DNA of 64,000 bases, taken from assembly GCF_016756775.1 (NCBI RefSeq), contig NZ_JAERMU010000004.1:124001-188000 (forward strand), given 5' to 3'. The first letter of the stretch is position 1; the number at the start of each line of letters is the position of its first letter. This DNA is from Dryocola clanedunensis subsp. sulfonylureivorans. Its GTDB lineage: Bacteria > Pseudomonadota > Gammaproteobacteria > Enterobacterales > Enterobacteriaceae. Positions 28,438-39,248 of the stretch are shown in pieces. The notes under the pieces were generated by a model. The model worked only from the letters and a program-made list of their open reading frames with translations. It searched no databases and was not told the DNA's origin. A program made the position numbers and the translations under genes.

Positions 28438-29409
28438 TTAAGGCAGAATGGACGGCTGGTCCGCGCCTTCTTTCTCGACTTTCTGCTGCAGCATGTGCTC
28501 GCGCTTCATGCCCAGCTTCAGCGCCAGTGCAGACGCCACGTAGATAGAAGAAGCTGTACCGATGGCCACACCGATGAGCATGGTCAGGGAGAAGCCTTTC
28601 AGCATCGCGCCGCCGAAGAGATACAGCATCAGGATCACCACTAAGGTCGTCCCGGATGTGATCAACGTACGGTGCAGCGTCTGGGTCAACGACACGTTAA
28701 AGATTTCGTAAGGCGTACCGCGACGGATCTTGCGGAAGTTCTCACGAATACGGTCAGAGACCACGATGCTGTCGTTTAGCGAGTAGCCGATAACCGACAT
28801 CAAAGAAGCAACGATGGTTAAGTCGACTTCGATATGGAACAGCGACAGCACGCCCATGGTGATGATCACGTCGTGCGCCAGCGAGATAACCACACCGGCT
28901 GCCAGACGCCACTCGAAGCGGAACCCGACGTACACCAGAATGGAGATCAGCGCGACAAGCAGCGCCATCGCACCGTTCTGTGCCAGATCGGCACCGACGC
29001 TCGGCCCCACGAACTCGATACGTTTCACCGCAGCATCCTGATTGGTTGCCGCATTGATCACGTTGACGACCTTGCTGCCCAGCACCTGCCCACCGGTTTC
29101 CCCTTGAGCAGGCGGCATGCGCACCATGATGTCACGGCTGCTACCGAAGTTCTGCACCAGCGGCTCAGCAAAGCCCGCTTTCTCCAGCGCTTCACGCATC
29201 TGGTCGAGATCCGCTGGTTTTTCCAGCGAAATCTCAATAACCGTACCACCGGTGAAGTCCAGACCCCAGTTGAAGCCCTTCACACCGATAATCACCACGG
29301 AGAGGATCAGCAGAAGTCCGGAGATACCGAACGCCCAGTAATCCCAGCGCATAAAGTCATAGACCCGGCGCCCGTGGTTTAATTGTTCAACACTATATTC
29401 CTGTGCCAC
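28438..29409 (-). CDS. secF: Protein translocase subunit SecF
   Basis: 323-residue membrane protein with one N-terminal helix, a periplasmic P4 domain and five clustered C-terminal helices. With SecD it uses the proton gradient to aid late steps of Sec export. Conserved stretches include [13 protein letters not shown] and [14 protein letters not shown]. It follows secD by ten bases. Confidence 0.97.
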   Translation of the reverse strand: MAQEYSVEQLNHGRRVYDFMRWDYWAFGISGLLLILSVVIIGVKGFNWGLDFTGGTVIEISLEKPADLDQMREALEKAGFAEPLVQNFGSSRDIMVRMPPAQGETGGQVLGSKVVNVINAATNQDAAVKRIEFVGPSVGADLAQNGAMALLVALISILVYVGFRFEWRLAAGVVISLAHDVIITMGVLSLFHIEVDLTIVASLMSVIGYSLNDSIVVSDRIRENFRKIRRGTPYEIFNVSLTQTLHRTLITSGTTLVVILMLYLFGGAMLKGFSLTMLIGVAIGTASSIYVASALALKLGMKREHMLQQKVEKEGADQPSILP

Positions 29410-29419
29410 AACGCACTCC

Positions 29420-31267
29420 TCAGATAGACAGCTTGGTGATGCGTTTGCCGCCGTACACCAGGTTTACGATGGCACGGGTACCGACAATAGCGGTAAACAT
29501 GGACGTCGCCACACCAATACCGGTCGTGATCGCAAAGCCTTTAATTGCCCCGGTGCCAACGGCATACAGGATGATGACCTTGATAAGCGTCGTAACGTTA
29601 GCATCGAAGATGGAGCTGAACGCGCCCTGGTAGCCTTCGTTAATCGCCTGCTGTACCGAACGTCCGTTACTAAGCTCTTCCTTAATACGTTCGTTTATCA
29701 GTACGTTAGCATCGACCGCTACCGCAAGGGTTAAGACAATACCCGCAATACCCGGCATGGTCAGCGTCGCTCCCGGTAGCAGGGACATAATGCCCACAAT
29801 CAACACCAGGTTAACCAGCAGCGCGGAGGTCGCAATCAGGCCAAACTTCTTATAGAAGAAGAGCATGAAGATGATTGAGACCGCCAGACCAGCCAGACAC
29901 GCTTCCAGACCCTGCTGAATGTTTTCCAGACCCAGAGTCGGGCCGATGGTACGTTCTTCAACAATCTGAATCGGCGCGATCAGCGCACCCGCACGCAGCA
30001 GCAAAGAGAGCTGACGAGCTTCGTTCGCGTTGCTGATACCGGTGATACGGAAGCTGTTGCCCAGACGCGACTGAATGTTCGCCACGTTGATGACTTCTTC
30101 CTGCTTCACCAGCACCGCACGACCGGTCTTGTCTTTCTTACCGCTGTCTTTGTACTCCACAAACAGGGTCGCCATCGGCTTGCCGATATTGTCCTTGGTG
30201 AAGTTAGACATGATGTTACCGCCAGCGCCGTCCAGGGAGATATTAACCTGAGGCTGGTTGTACTCATCGGTGCTTGAGGTGGAGTCGGTGATATGGTCAC
30301 CGGTGAGGATCACGCGCTTGTACATGACAATCGGCTGGCCTTCACGGGTTTGCTTCACTTCCGAATCACCCGGCACGCGGCCAGATGCTGCGGCAGACTG
30401 GTCGACGTTGGTATTAACCAGACGGAATTCCAGCGTCGCGGTAGCGCCAAGGATCTCTTTCGCACGCGCGGTGTCCTGAATACCCGGCAGCTCAACGACG
30501 ATGCGGTCTGCACCCTGACGTTGTACCAGCGGTTCGGCAACACCCAGTTGGTTTACACGGTTACGCAGAATGTTGATGTTCTGCTGAACGGCATATTCAC
30601 GCGCTTCGCTAAGACGGGCGTCGGACATCACGGCGCGCATCGAATTGTTGCCCTGGTTAGTGATAACCAGATCGCGGTGACGTGGACCTAAGTAAGAGAC
30701 AGCCGCATCGCGGGCTGCGCTATCACGAAAGAGAATGTCGACACCATAGTTATCCGCTTTACGCACGTTGGTGTAGGCAATGCCTTTCTCACGCAGGTCG
30801 CTACGCAGAGCTTCTGTGGTTTGTTCCTGCAGCTTGCTTAACGCAGTGTCCATGTCAACTTCCATCAGGAAGTGCACGCCACCACGCAGGTCAAGACCGA
30901 GTTTCATCGGCTCTGCGGAGATCATCGTCAGCCAGCGAGGTGTCGCCGGAGCAAGGTTAAGCGCCACGACATATTTATCCCCCAATACGGCCATCAGCGC
31001 TTCACGTGCGCGCAGCTGGATATCGGTGGTGTCAAAGCGTGCAAGGATTGCGCCCTCTTCCAGTGCCACAGACTTAGCGGTTATTTTTTCTTCTTTTAAG
31101 GTGTTCTGGACCTGGATCAGCGTTTGCTCACTGGCGGCGACGCCGCGCGCGCCAGTGATCTGAACTGCCGGATCCTCACCATATAGGTTGGGAAGTGCGT
31201 ATAGCAGGCCGACGGCAATGACGACGACCAGCATGATGTACTTCCACAAAGGATAGCGGTTTAACAC
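29420..31267 (-). CDS. secD: Protein translocase subunit SecD
   Basis: 615-residue RND-like partner of SecF. The N-terminal helix is followed by a large periplasmic P1 domain, from about residue 30 to 450, and five C-terminal helices. Motifs: [16 protein letters not shown] and [14 protein letters not shown], the latter with the Asp implicated in proton flow. Length is as in E. coli. Confidence 0.97.
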   Translation of the reverse strand: MLNRYPLWKYIMLVVVIAVGLLYALPNLYGEDPAVQITGARGVAASEQTLIQVQNTLKEEKITAKSVALEEGAILARFDTTDIQLRAREALMAVLGDKYVVALNLAPATPRWLTMISAEPMKLGLDLRGGVHFLMEVDMDTALSKLQEQTTEALRSDLREKGIAYTNVRKADNYGVDILFRDSAARDAAVSYLGPRHRDLVITNQGNNSMRAVMSDARLSEAREYAVQQNINILRNRVNQLGVAEPLVQRQGADRIVVELPGIQDTARAKEILGATATLEFRLVNTNVDQSAAASGRVPGDSEVKQTREGQPIVMYKRVILTGDHITDSTSSTDEYNQPQVNISLDGAGGNIMSNFTKDNIGKPMATLFVEYKDSGKKDKTGRAVLVKQEEVINVANIQSRLGNSFRITGISNANEARQLSLLLRAGALIAPIQIVEERTIGPTLGLENIQQGLEACLAGLAVSIIFMLFFYKKFGLIATSALLVNLVLIVGIMSLLPGATLTMPGIAGIVLTLAVAVDANVLINERIKEELSNGRSVQQAINEGYQGAFSSIFDANVTTLIKVIILYAVGTGAIKGFAITTGIGVATSMFTAIVGTRAIVNLVYGGKRITKLSI

Positions 31268-31293
31268 GGTAGTTCCCTTAGGGACATCAAATA

Positions 31294-31626
31294 TTACAGC
31301 GCCTTCATGGTGCCTTTCGGCAGAACGGCAGCTACGAAATCACGCTTGATAATCACTTCATTGGTGTCATTCAGGGCGATAGAGATATAGCCAGTGTCAG
31401 CTACTTTCACTACGCGACCCACCAGACCACCGGTCGTCAGCACTTCATCACCTTTGGCGATGGAGTCCATCAGTTTCTTATGCTCTTTAGTCCGCTTTTG
31501 CTGTGGACGCAGGATCATGAAATAGAAGATCAGGCCAAAGACCACCAGCATCAGAATCAAAGAGTACGGGCTACCCTGCGCTGGAGCACCGGTTGCAGCA
31601 ACCGCATCAGAAATGAAAAAGCTCAT
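31294..31626 (-). CDS. yajC: Sec translocon accessory protein YajC
   Basis: 110-residue protein with one membrane helix (residues 20-38, [18 protein letters not shown]) and a cytoplasmic tail beginning [17 protein letters not shown]. It associates with SecDF-YidC and, in E. coli, AcrB. First sec gene after tgt. Confidence 0.97.
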   Translation of the reverse strand: MSFFISDAVAATGAPAQGSPYSLILMLVVFGLIFYFMILRPQQKRTKEHKKLMDSIAKGDEVLTTGGLVGRVVKVADTGYISIALNDTNEVIIKRDFVAAVLPKGTMKAL

Positions 31627-31648
31627 TTAAATTCCCTCATTATTAAAA

Positions 31649-32809
<1,161 letters not shown>

Positions 32810-32814
32810 TTAAG

Positions 32815-32845
32815 ACAAAAACGCCGCCCGGTTGACCGGACGGCG
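32815..32845 (-). terminator. Terminator/attenuator between queA and tgt
   Basis: CGCCGTCCGG pairs with CCGGGCGGCG on the transcribed strand and is followed by TTTTTGTC. It sits in the 81-base gap between two genes of the same pathway, so it may allow partial read-through into tgt. Confidence 0.75.
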
Positions 32846-32857
32846 CAGAATTTCTTG

Positions 32858-33928
32858 CTAAGCGCCTGGGCGCTCGTTAATCGCCTGTGGATTGTACGTG
32901 ATATACATCGCATCACCGTAACTAAAAAAGCGATATTCGGAATTTACAGCCGCCTGATAGGCATTCATGGTGTGTTTATAGCCTGCAAAGGCGGACACCA
33001 GCATGATAAGCGTGGATTCAGGCAGGTGGAAGTTGGTCACCAGCGCATCGATGACGTTGTACTGGTATCCCGGGTAGATAAAGATTTGCGTATCGCCGAA
33101 GAACGGCTCAATCAGATCGTTTTTTGCCGCCTGCGCGGCGCTCTCCAGCGAACGAACGGACGTGGTGCCCACGGCAATAACGCGATTGCCGCGCGCTTTA
33201 CAGGCCAGCACGGCATCGACAACTTCCTGCGGCACTTCCGCATATTCGGAATGCATGATGTGGTCTTCAATGCTGTCCACGCGCACCGGCTGGAACGTCC
33301 CCGCGCCAACGTGCAGCGTCACAAACGCCTGTTCGATGCCTTTATTACGCAGCGCTTCCAGCAGCGGCTCATCGAAATGCAGACCGGCAGTCGGGGCAGC
33401 AACCGCACCCGGCTTCTGGCTGTAAACGGTCTGATAAAGCTCTCGGTCTGCGTCTTCATCCGGACGATCGATATACGGCGGCAGCGGCATATGGCCAATG
33501 CTGTTAAGAATATCCAGCACGCTGCGCTCGTCGTTAAACTCCACTTCGAACAGGGCATCGTGGCGCGCAACCATGGTGGCGTGTACGCTTTCATCATCGC
33601 CCAGCAGTAGCTCAGCGCCCGGCTTCGGGGCTTTAGAAGCGCGGATATGCGCCAGAATGCGCTTGTCGTCCAGCACCCGCTCGACCAGCACCTCAATCTT
33701 GCCGCCGCTGGCTTTACGGCCAAACAGACGGGCGGGGATCACGCGGGTATTATTAAAGACCAGCAGATCGCCGGGGTTGAGCTTATCGAGCAAATCGGTG
33801 AAAGTGCCATGCGTTAACTCCCCTGTCGGCCCGTCGAGCGACAGCAAACGGCAGGCGCTGCGGCTTGCCTGCGGATAGTGGGCAATCAGGGATTCTGGCA
33901 GTTCGAAGGAGAAATCGGCAACACGCAT
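32858..33928 (-). CDS. queA: S-adenosylmethionine:tRNA ribosyltransferase-isomerase
   Basis: 356-residue cytoplasmic enzyme that turns preQ1 into epoxyqueuosine on tRNA, the step after Tgt. Conserved: [45 protein letters not shown] and [13 protein letters not shown]. Together with tgt it makes the queuosine unit of this cluster. Confidence 0.97.
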   Translation of the reverse strand: MRVADFSFELPESLIAHYPQASRSACRLLSLDGPTGELTHGTFTDLLDKLNPGDLLVFNNTRVIPARLFGRKASGGKIEVLVERVLDDKRILAHIRASKAPKPGAELLLGDDESVHATMVARHDALFEVEFNDERSVLDILNSIGHMPLPPYIDRPDEDADRELYQTVYSQKPGAVAAPTAGLHFDEPLLEALRNKGIEQAFVTLHVGAGTFQPVRVDSIEDHIMHSEYAEVPQEVVDAVLACKARGNRVIAVGTTSVRSLESAAQAAKNDLIEPFFGDTQIFIYPGYQYNVIDALVTNFHLPESTLIMLVSAFAGYKHTMNAYQAAVNSEYRFFSYGDAMYITYNPQAINERPGA

Positions 33929-34032
33929 GGCTTAAAAACTCAGACTTAAAAAGTGGCGGTACAGTCTAGTGCCAGGGGCCGCTCCTGGCAACCAATATGC
34001 CGTCATAAAGCTCAATACGGATAAAGAAACTT

Positions 34033-34614
34033 ATGAATTTCCTCGCCCATTTACATCTCGCCAGCCTTGCGGAAAGTTCGCTGCTCGGCAACCTGCTGGC
34101 GGATTTTGTCCGCGGCAATCCAGATGACAGCTTCCCGTCTGATATCGTGGCGGGGATATATATGCATCGGCGGGTAGATGTGTTGACCGACAGGCTGCCG
34201 GAAGTGACGCTGGCGAAAACGTGGTTCCGCCCTGAAACGCGCCGCGTCTCGCCCATTACGTTAGACGTGATGTGGGACCATTTCGTTTCGCGCCATTGGT
34301 CGAAGCTGAATCCTGATATCGAGCTGGTCGATTTTATCGCCCATGCGCGCTCGCACATCGTCCCGCACCTGGCCGACACCCCGCCGCGCTTTATCAACCT
34401 TAATAACTATCTCTGGGACGAGCGCTGGATGGAGCGCTACGGCGACATGGCGTTTATCGCGAACGTTCTCAACGGCATGGCGTCGCGTAGACCAAGACTG
34501 GATGCTTTGCGAGCCTCCTGGCAGGACCTGGATACCCACTATGAAGCACTGGAAGCCCTTTTCTGGCATTTCTACCCGCGTATGATGGAACTGGCGGCAC
34601 AAAAAAGTTTGTAA
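34033..34614 (+). CDS. acpH: Acyl carrier protein phosphodiesterase
   Basis: 193 residues, HD-like fold. It removes 4'-phosphopantetheine from ACP. N terminus [20 protein letters not shown] and core [19 protein letters not shown] are typical. Divergent from queA, as in E. coli. Confidence 0.94.
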   Translation: MNFLAHLHLASLAESSLLGNLLADFVRGNPDDSFPSDIVAGIYMHRRVDVLTDRLPEVTLAKTWFRPETRRVSPITLDVMWDHFVSRHWSKLNPDIELVDFIAHARSHIVPHLADTPPRFINLNNYLWDERWMERYGDMAFIANVLNGMASRRPRLDALRASWQDLDTHYEALEALFWHFYPRMMELAAQKSL

Positions 34615-34642
34615 ACCGTCTCAAGGCGGGGATTAACTTCTT

Positions 34643-34668
34643 GCCCTTTTACAAAAAAGGGCTATTTT
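34643..34668 (+). terminator. Terminator of acpH
   Basis: GCCCTTTT (34643-34650) pairs with AAAAGGGC (34655-34662), followed by TATTTT. Confidence 0.75.
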
Positions 34669-34699
34669 GGATGGCTGCTGTGGAAATCTTCGTTTTTTG

Positions 34700-34736
34700 A
34701 TAGGCAAATCCTATCTGATTAATCGGCGCAGCACGC
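34700..34736 (+). promoter_or_regulatory. OxyR-like binding dyad upstream of the peroxiredoxin
   Basis: ATAG-N7-CTAT matches the first two OxyR contact tetrads exactly (34700-34714). After seven more bases come ATCG (3 of 4), then N7 and ACGC (poor). The array ends directly at the -35 box, the position used by OxyR in activation. Confidence 0.55.
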
Positions 34737-34766
34737 TTGAGTTGCAGGGAGCGCAAACCCTATACT
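34737..34766 (+). promoter_or_regulatory. Peroxiredoxin promoter
   Basis: -35 TTGAGT (34737-34742) and -10 TATACT (34761-34766) are 18 bases apart. Transcription should begin near 34773. TTAACAGGAG precedes the ATG at 34816. Confidence 0.7.
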
Positions 34767-34815
34767 CCCCCCCGTTGCGTTAACACTCACTTTAACAAAA
34801 TTAACAGGAGTACAT

Positions 34816-35418
34816 ATGGTCCTGGTTACTCGTCCAGCCCCAGATTTTACCGCAGCTGCCGTACTTGGCAGTGGCGAAATCGTTGACAACTTCAACTTCA
34901 AAGCACACACCAACGGTAAACCAACCGTCGTGTTCTTCTGGCCAATGGATTTCACCTTCGTCTGCCCGTCTGAACTGATCGCGTTCGACAAGCGTTACGA
35001 AGAATTCCAGAAACGTGGCGTAGAAGTCGTTGGTGTTTCTTTTGACTCCGAGTTCGTTCACAACGCATGGCGTAAAACCCCTGTCGACAACGGCGGCATC
35101 GGTGAAGTGAAATACGCAATGGTTGCTGACGTTAAGCGTGAAATCCAGAAAGCTTACGGCATCGAACACCCGGAAGCTGGCGTTGCACTGCGCGGCTCCT
35201 TCCTGATCGACAAAGCCGGTATCGTGCGCCACCAGGTTGTTAACGACCTGCCGCTGGGCCGTAATATCGACGAAATGCTGCGCATGGTTGACGCGCTGCA
35301 GTTCCACGAAGAGCACGGCGAAGTGTGCCCGGCTCAGTGGGAAAAAGGGAAAGAAGGCATGAACGCGTCTCCGGACGGCGTTGCTAAATACCTGAGCGAA
35401 AACGTTGCTAAGCTGTAA
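34816..35418 (+). CDS. tsaA: Typical 2-Cys peroxiredoxin (TsaA/AhpC family)
   Basis: 200-residue thiol peroxidase. The peroxidatic Cys50 lies in FTFVCPSELIAF, with the conserved Pro and Thr around it; the resolving Cys is in GEVCPAQW near residue 170. It would reduce hydrogen peroxide and organic peroxides through thioredoxin or another disulfide reductase. It is not AhpC of the ahpCF operon: no ahpF follows. E. coli K-12 lacks the gene at this site; Salmonella carries a tsaA gene in the same neighbourhood, from memory. Codon use is of the highly expressed type. Confidence 0.88.
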   Translation: MVLVTRPAPDFTAAAVLGSGEIVDNFNFKAHTNGKPTVVFFWPMDFTFVCPSELIAFDKRYEEFQKRGVEVVGVSFDSEFVHNAWRKTPVDNGGIGEVKYAMVADVKREIQKAYGIEHPEAGVALRGSFLIDKAGIVRHQVVNDLPLGRNIDEMLRMVDALQFHEEHGEVCPAQWEKGKEGMNASPDGVAKYLSENVAKL

Positions 35419-35438
35419 TCGCTAAACGTTTTTGTACG

Positions 35439-35465
35439 AAAGGCCGCGAAAGCGGCCTTTTTTGT
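35439..35465 (+). terminator. Terminator of the peroxiredoxin gene
   Basis: AAAGGCCGC-GAAA-GCGGCCTTT stem-loop with a GNRA loop and T run. Confidence 0.92.
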
Positions 35466-35488
35466 TTTTGTCGTCTGGATGCTCAGGC

Positions 35489-35519
35489 GTAGGGTGGATA
35501 AGCGCCAGCGCCATCCACC
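35489..35519. repeat. Dispersed palindromic repeat, copy 4 (GTGGAT type)
   Basis: GTAGGGTGGATAAGCGCCAG to CCATCCACC, in the gap between two convergent genes. Confidence 0.82.
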
Positions 35520-35536
35520 AAAATATCCACCAACTT

Positions 35537-37039
35537 TTACGCCCGCCAGAACACCCGTGACAGCAAAATTATTACCGGATAAATCTCCAGACGCCCCAGC
35601 AGCATCGCGGAACACAGCAGATATTTCGCTCCGTCGCTTAGCGTACCAAACCCCTGCGCCGTCTCGCCAAAGCCCAGCCCCATGTTATTGATACAGGCCG
35701 CGACGGAAGCATAAGAGGTGAGCAGGTCGTAGCCCATCAGATTCAGCGCCCAGATGAAGAAAAAAGTGCAGGCGGCGTACAGGAAGAAGAAGCTGCCGAC
35801 CGAGCGCACGACGCGGTCGTTGATCAGCGACCCACCCACTTTAATGCTGTACAGCGCTCTTGGATGGGCCAGCTGGTGCAGCTCGTGGCGGCTTTGCTTA
35901 AACAAAATCAGCACACGCAGCGCCTTGATCCCCCCGCAGGTCGATCCCACGCAGCCGCCAAAGAAGCTGGCGCTGAGCAGCAAAGTAATGGTGTGCGACG
36001 GCCAGCTGGCGTAATCCCCGGTCGACAGGCCGTTATCGGTCATCATCGAACTGGTGAGGAAGAACGCGTGAACAAACGAATCCGGCAGGTTGTACATTCC
36101 CGCTCGGTAGACCTCAAGCGTGGTGATCAGCGCGATAATCGCCACGATCAATAAAAAGAACTTCAGCTCGGCATTCTTACGAAACGGCTTCAGGCTCCAT
36201 TTGCTCAGGGCGACGAAATAGAGGGTAAAATTCACCGCCGATAGCAGTGAAAATATGCCGGCCACCATCTCAATGGCGTTACTGTCGAAATAGCCGATGC
36301 TCTCGTTGCGGGTAGAAAAACCGCCCAGAGAAACCGTCGACAGCCCGTGGCAAAGCGCATCAAACCACTGCATCCCCGCCGCGCGGAAGCTCACGGTACA
36401 CAGCAGGCCAAGCAGCATATAGGTAAACCAGAGGCTCTTTGAGGTATCGGCCAGCCGCGGCGTTAAACGCTCTTCTTTGAACGGCCCCGGCATCTCCGAC
36501 TGATAAAGCTTCATGCCGCCAATGCCCAGCAGCGGCAGCACGGCCACCGCCAGAACGATAACGCCTAAGCCACCAATGAAATTGAGCTGCGCCCGGTAAT
36601 AGAGCATCGAGCGGGGAATATCGCTGACGTCGTTAAGCACCGTCGCCCCGGTCGTGGTGATACCCGACACGCCTTCAAACAACGCGTCGGCAAAGGGCAT
36701 ATGGACATCGGCATTCAGCCAGAAAGGCAGCGCGCTTATCAGGGAAAACAGCAGCCAGAACAGAACGATGATAACGAACCCGTCGCGAGTTTTGAGCTGG
36801 ATATTACTGCGTCGCGTCATCGCCCAGCTGGCACCGCCGAGAGAGGCGAAAACCACAAAGGTGGTTAAAAACGCAAACATGCTGCGCTCTTTGTTGACCA
36901 GCGCCACCACCATCGGCGGCAGCATAGAGAGGCTGTACAAAAACACCAAAAATCCACACAGGTGGATGATGACCGTAAGCCGTGGCAAAACCAGTGTTTT
37001 CCGCCGATCCAATGCAAACCCCTTGACACAACCGGTCAT
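35537..37039 (-). CDS. TrkG-like potassium uptake protein
   Basis: 500-residue inner-membrane potassium-translocating subunit of the Trk family. Four pore loops carry the selectivity-filter stretches GITTTGAT, STVSLGGF, TDNGLS and NNMGLGFG, and the intramembrane loop GGCVGSTCGGIKALR is intact. Residues from about 25 on resemble the Rac-prophage TrkG of E. coli more than I would expect of TrkH. The first 24 residues have no counterpart there. No trkA lies nearby, so it would depend on a TrkA encoded elsewhere. The start has only a weak ribosome site. Confidence 0.88.
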   Translation of the reverse strand: MTGCVKGFALDRRKTLVLPRLTVIIHLCGFLVFLYSLSMLPPMVVALVNKERSMFAFLTTFVVFASLGGASWAMTRRSNIQLKTRDGFVIIVLFWLLFSLISALPFWLNADVHMPFADALFEGVSGITTTGATVLNDVSDIPRSMLYYRAQLNFIGGLGVIVLAVAVLPLLGIGGMKLYQSEMPGPFKEERLTPRLADTSKSLWFTYMLLGLLCTVSFRAAGMQWFDALCHGLSTVSLGGFSTRNESIGYFDSNAIEMVAGIFSLLSAVNFTLYFVALSKWSLKPFRKNAELKFFLLIVAIIALITTLEVYRAGMYNLPDSFVHAFFLTSSMMTDNGLSTGDYASWPSHTITLLLSASFFGGCVGSTCGGIKALRVLILFKQSRHELHQLAHPRALYSIKVGGSLINDRVVRSVGSFFFLYAACTFFFIWALNLMGYDLLTSYASVAACINNMGLGFGETAQGFGTLSDGAKYLLCSAMLLGRLEIYPVIILLSRVFWRA

Positions 37040-37195
37040 AACCCCCGGTTTTTCCGGGAAAATGATACTAACAGTAGAGTGAAGTGTAATTCACCTTAAT
37101 GTTTATGGGGCGTAACTTTAACAAAACTGCGAAACGGCGTCTTTTATCATTCGGTACGATAAAGCTTTAAAACTGTTAATAATAAATACAATCGG

Positions 37196-37217
37196 CCGGA
37201 GGCTTAGTCGCCTCCGG
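37196..37217 (-). terminator. Hairpin downstream of malZ
   Basis: CCGGAGGC (37196-37203) and GCCTCCGG (37210-37217) form a perfect 8-bp stem, 40 bases past the malZ stop. The tail is AT-rich but lacks a pure T run. Confidence 0.6.
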
Positions 37218-37257
37218 TCCAAAGAGGTTTAAACAGAGCCGGTTAGTGCGGCCCCCC

Positions 37258-39075
37258 TTACATACTGCGCCACACGGCCATACAAACCGCTGGCAGCGTC
37301 ATTTCCCGCTCATTAAACACCGCCTCCCCTTCCAGCTGCGACCAGGTTTTATCCTCCAGCAGCGGGCTCCACGGCAAGGTGAGCTTCGTCGCTTCGCCCC
37401 GGTTAATCGCCACCAGCACACGTTCGTTCTGGTAAACTCGGACGAACACCGCGATATCGCCTTCAGCGTATACGACCTTGCATCCCCCCTGGCGCAGCGC
37501 CCTGCTCTGACGACGCAATTTGCCTAATCGCTGATACAGGGCCAGCAACGCCAGATCCTGATCGCGTTTGTGCCACGGGAACGGCTTGCGGCAGAACGGA
37601 TCGTTATGACCGTCCAGCCCCACCTCGTCCCCGTAATAAACACAAGGCACGCCCGGCCAGCAGTACAGCCAGACCACGGCCAGCGGTAAACGCGCAACGT
37701 CTTTGCCGAGAACCGACTTGAAGCGCGCGGTATCGTGGCTGTCGAGCTGGTTAAACATGCGCAGCTGCTGCTGGTGCGAGAGGCTGGCGCGATATTCGTT
37801 CATCCACGTCATGCAGGTTTGCGCATCAATATGCTGCGGATCGCAGGAGATATCGGTGTTGGCGAGAAACCCCCATACCGGGAACGTAAAGCCCCGGTAG
37901 TTCATCGCGGCATCTTCAGCATCCACCTGCAGCCACTGGCGCGCGTCACCGAAATGCTCACCAAGGATATAGGCGTCCGCTCTGGTTTCCTTCGCGGCTT
38001 TGGTAATACCGGTGACGTGCAGCAGATTGTTTTTCGCGCCGCCCTCTTCGCCCAACATATGCACCACGTCGAGCCGCCAGCCATCCATGCCCCAGGGTTC
38101 ACGCAGCCAGTGACGCACCACGCTGTCCTCACCCTGGTAGATTTCGTCCACCAGCGACTCCGAACGGTAGTCGAGCTTCGGCAGGCTTGAATAGCCCAGC
38201 CAGTCCAGCGCCCGCCCCTCCTCGGAGAAGCTATAGAAATCCCGCCACGGCGAGTGCGGATTGTTGCATGCCCCGGCCTCGTCAGCCTGATGACGGTCGA
38301 ACCACGGATGCGTGTCGCCGCTGTGGTTGAACACGCCGTCCAGCACCAGGCGCATCCCCTGTTGTTGCGTGTTTTTGCGCAGCCGGAGCAGCGCATGGTC
38401 GCCCCCGAACTGCGCGTCCACGTGGCGATAATCCTGCGTATCATATTTATGCACGCTAGGTGCGGTGAACACCGGGTTGAGATACAGCGCCGTGACGCCG
38501 AGCTTTTTGAGGTACGGCAGCTTTTCGCTGATACCGTCCAGATCGCCGCCGTAAAACGTCGATCCGCCCGCCTCGCCCGTCAGCGGCTCATCCCAGTCGC
38601 GCAGGATGATTTCTCGTTTTGCGGCGTGATGATAGTAAATCTGATCCTGCCCATCTTTACGCGGCTGGCTGCGGGCAAAACGATCCGGGAAAATCTGATA
38701 AAAAACCTGATCCTGCACCCACTGCGGCCCCTCATCCGGCGCGTCAAAAGCAAACTGCTCAAGGCGAGCCGGAGGTATCTGAGCGAATCCCTGCGGCGTG
38801 AACCAGCGCTGGCGATCGAGCCACAGGAGCTTAAAGCTGTAGCGGCGACGCGGCTGGCCGCTGGTCAGATCGATAGCCCCGCTCCAGGCCACCACGCCGT
38901 CGTAAGGCGCTTTTTTCTGGCGCGTCATGGTGACCGAGGTTTCTTCATTATCTTTTTCACAGCGCAACACCACGCGCGATGGCTGCTCGTCTCCGGCAAG
39001 CCAGAGGGTGACATACAGCTTGTCGTTGCGTGTCTGAACGAATGGGGCAACCGGAAGGTGCCAGGCATTCAACAT
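37258..39075 (-). CDS. malZ: Maltodextrin glucosidase
   Basis: 605-residue cytoplasmic GH13 enzyme that releases glucose from the reducing end of short maltodextrins. An N-terminal domain precedes the barrel from about residue 120. The nucleophile Asp is in [13 protein letters not shown], the acid/base Glu in ILGEHFGDA, and the third acid in LDSHDTARF. Start 39075 (MLNAWHLP) matches E. coli; the longer frame from 39141 is rejected. Confidence 0.96.
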   Translation of the reverse strand: MLNAWHLPVAPFVQTRNDKLYVTLWLAGDEQPSRVVLRCEKDNEETSVTMTRQKKAPYDGVVAWSGAIDLTSGQPRRRYSFKLLWLDRQRWFTPQGFAQIPPARLEQFAFDAPDEGPQWVQDQVFYQIFPDRFARSQPRKDGQDQIYYHHAAKREIILRDWDEPLTGEAGGSTFYGGDLDGISEKLPYLKKLGVTALYLNPVFTAPSVHKYDTQDYRHVDAQFGGDHALLRLRKNTQQQGMRLVLDGVFNHSGDTHPWFDRHQADEAGACNNPHSPWRDFYSFSEEGRALDWLGYSSLPKLDYRSESLVDEIYQGEDSVVRHWLREPWGMDGWRLDVVHMLGEEGGAKNNLLHVTGITKAAKETRADAYILGEHFGDARQWLQVDAEDAAMNYRGFTFPVWGFLANTDISCDPQHIDAQTCMTWMNEYRASLSHQQQLRMFNQLDSHDTARFKSVLGKDVARLPLAVVWLYCWPGVPCVYYGDEVGLDGHNDPFCRKPFPWHKRDQDLALLALYQRLGKLRRQSRALRQGGCKVVYAEGDIAVFVRVYQNERVLVAINRGEATKLTLPWSPLLEDKTWSQLEGEAVFNEREMTLPAVCMAVWRSM

Positions 39076-39155
39076 AATCACTTCCCCGAGTCGTAAATTT
39101 GACGCCACCTTGCCACAGCCGCAGGCCGGGGCACTCCTCATTCTCAGTTAATTTG

Positions 39156-39178
39156 GGGGAGGAAAGTGGGGGCGGAGA
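39156..39178. promoter_or_regulatory. Possible MalT boxes upstream of malZ
   Basis: GGGGAGGAAA (39156-39165) and GGGGCGGAGA (39169-39178) each match 8 of 10 bases of the MalT box GGGGAKGAGG as direct repeats. The region also lies between the autotransporter terminator and malZ, so G-rich chance matches cannot be excluded. Confidence 0.35.
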
Positions 39179-39194
39179 AAGTTAACCATAGCGC

Positions 39195-39228
39195 AAAAAA
39201 AAAGCCGCAGGTTACCCCTGTGGCTTTC
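39195..39228 (-). terminator. Terminator of the autotransporter gene
   Basis: AAGCCACAGG pairs with CCTGCGGCTT on the transcribed strand, followed by a run of nine T. Confidence 0.92.
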
Positions 39229-39248
39229 TCTGTCTCTAAGGACTGCAA

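Noticed and set aside
34816-35418. AhpC of the ahpCF operon
   Set aside because: No ahpF follows (a terminator and a convergent gene do), and the sequence around the resolving Cys is of the TsaA type.
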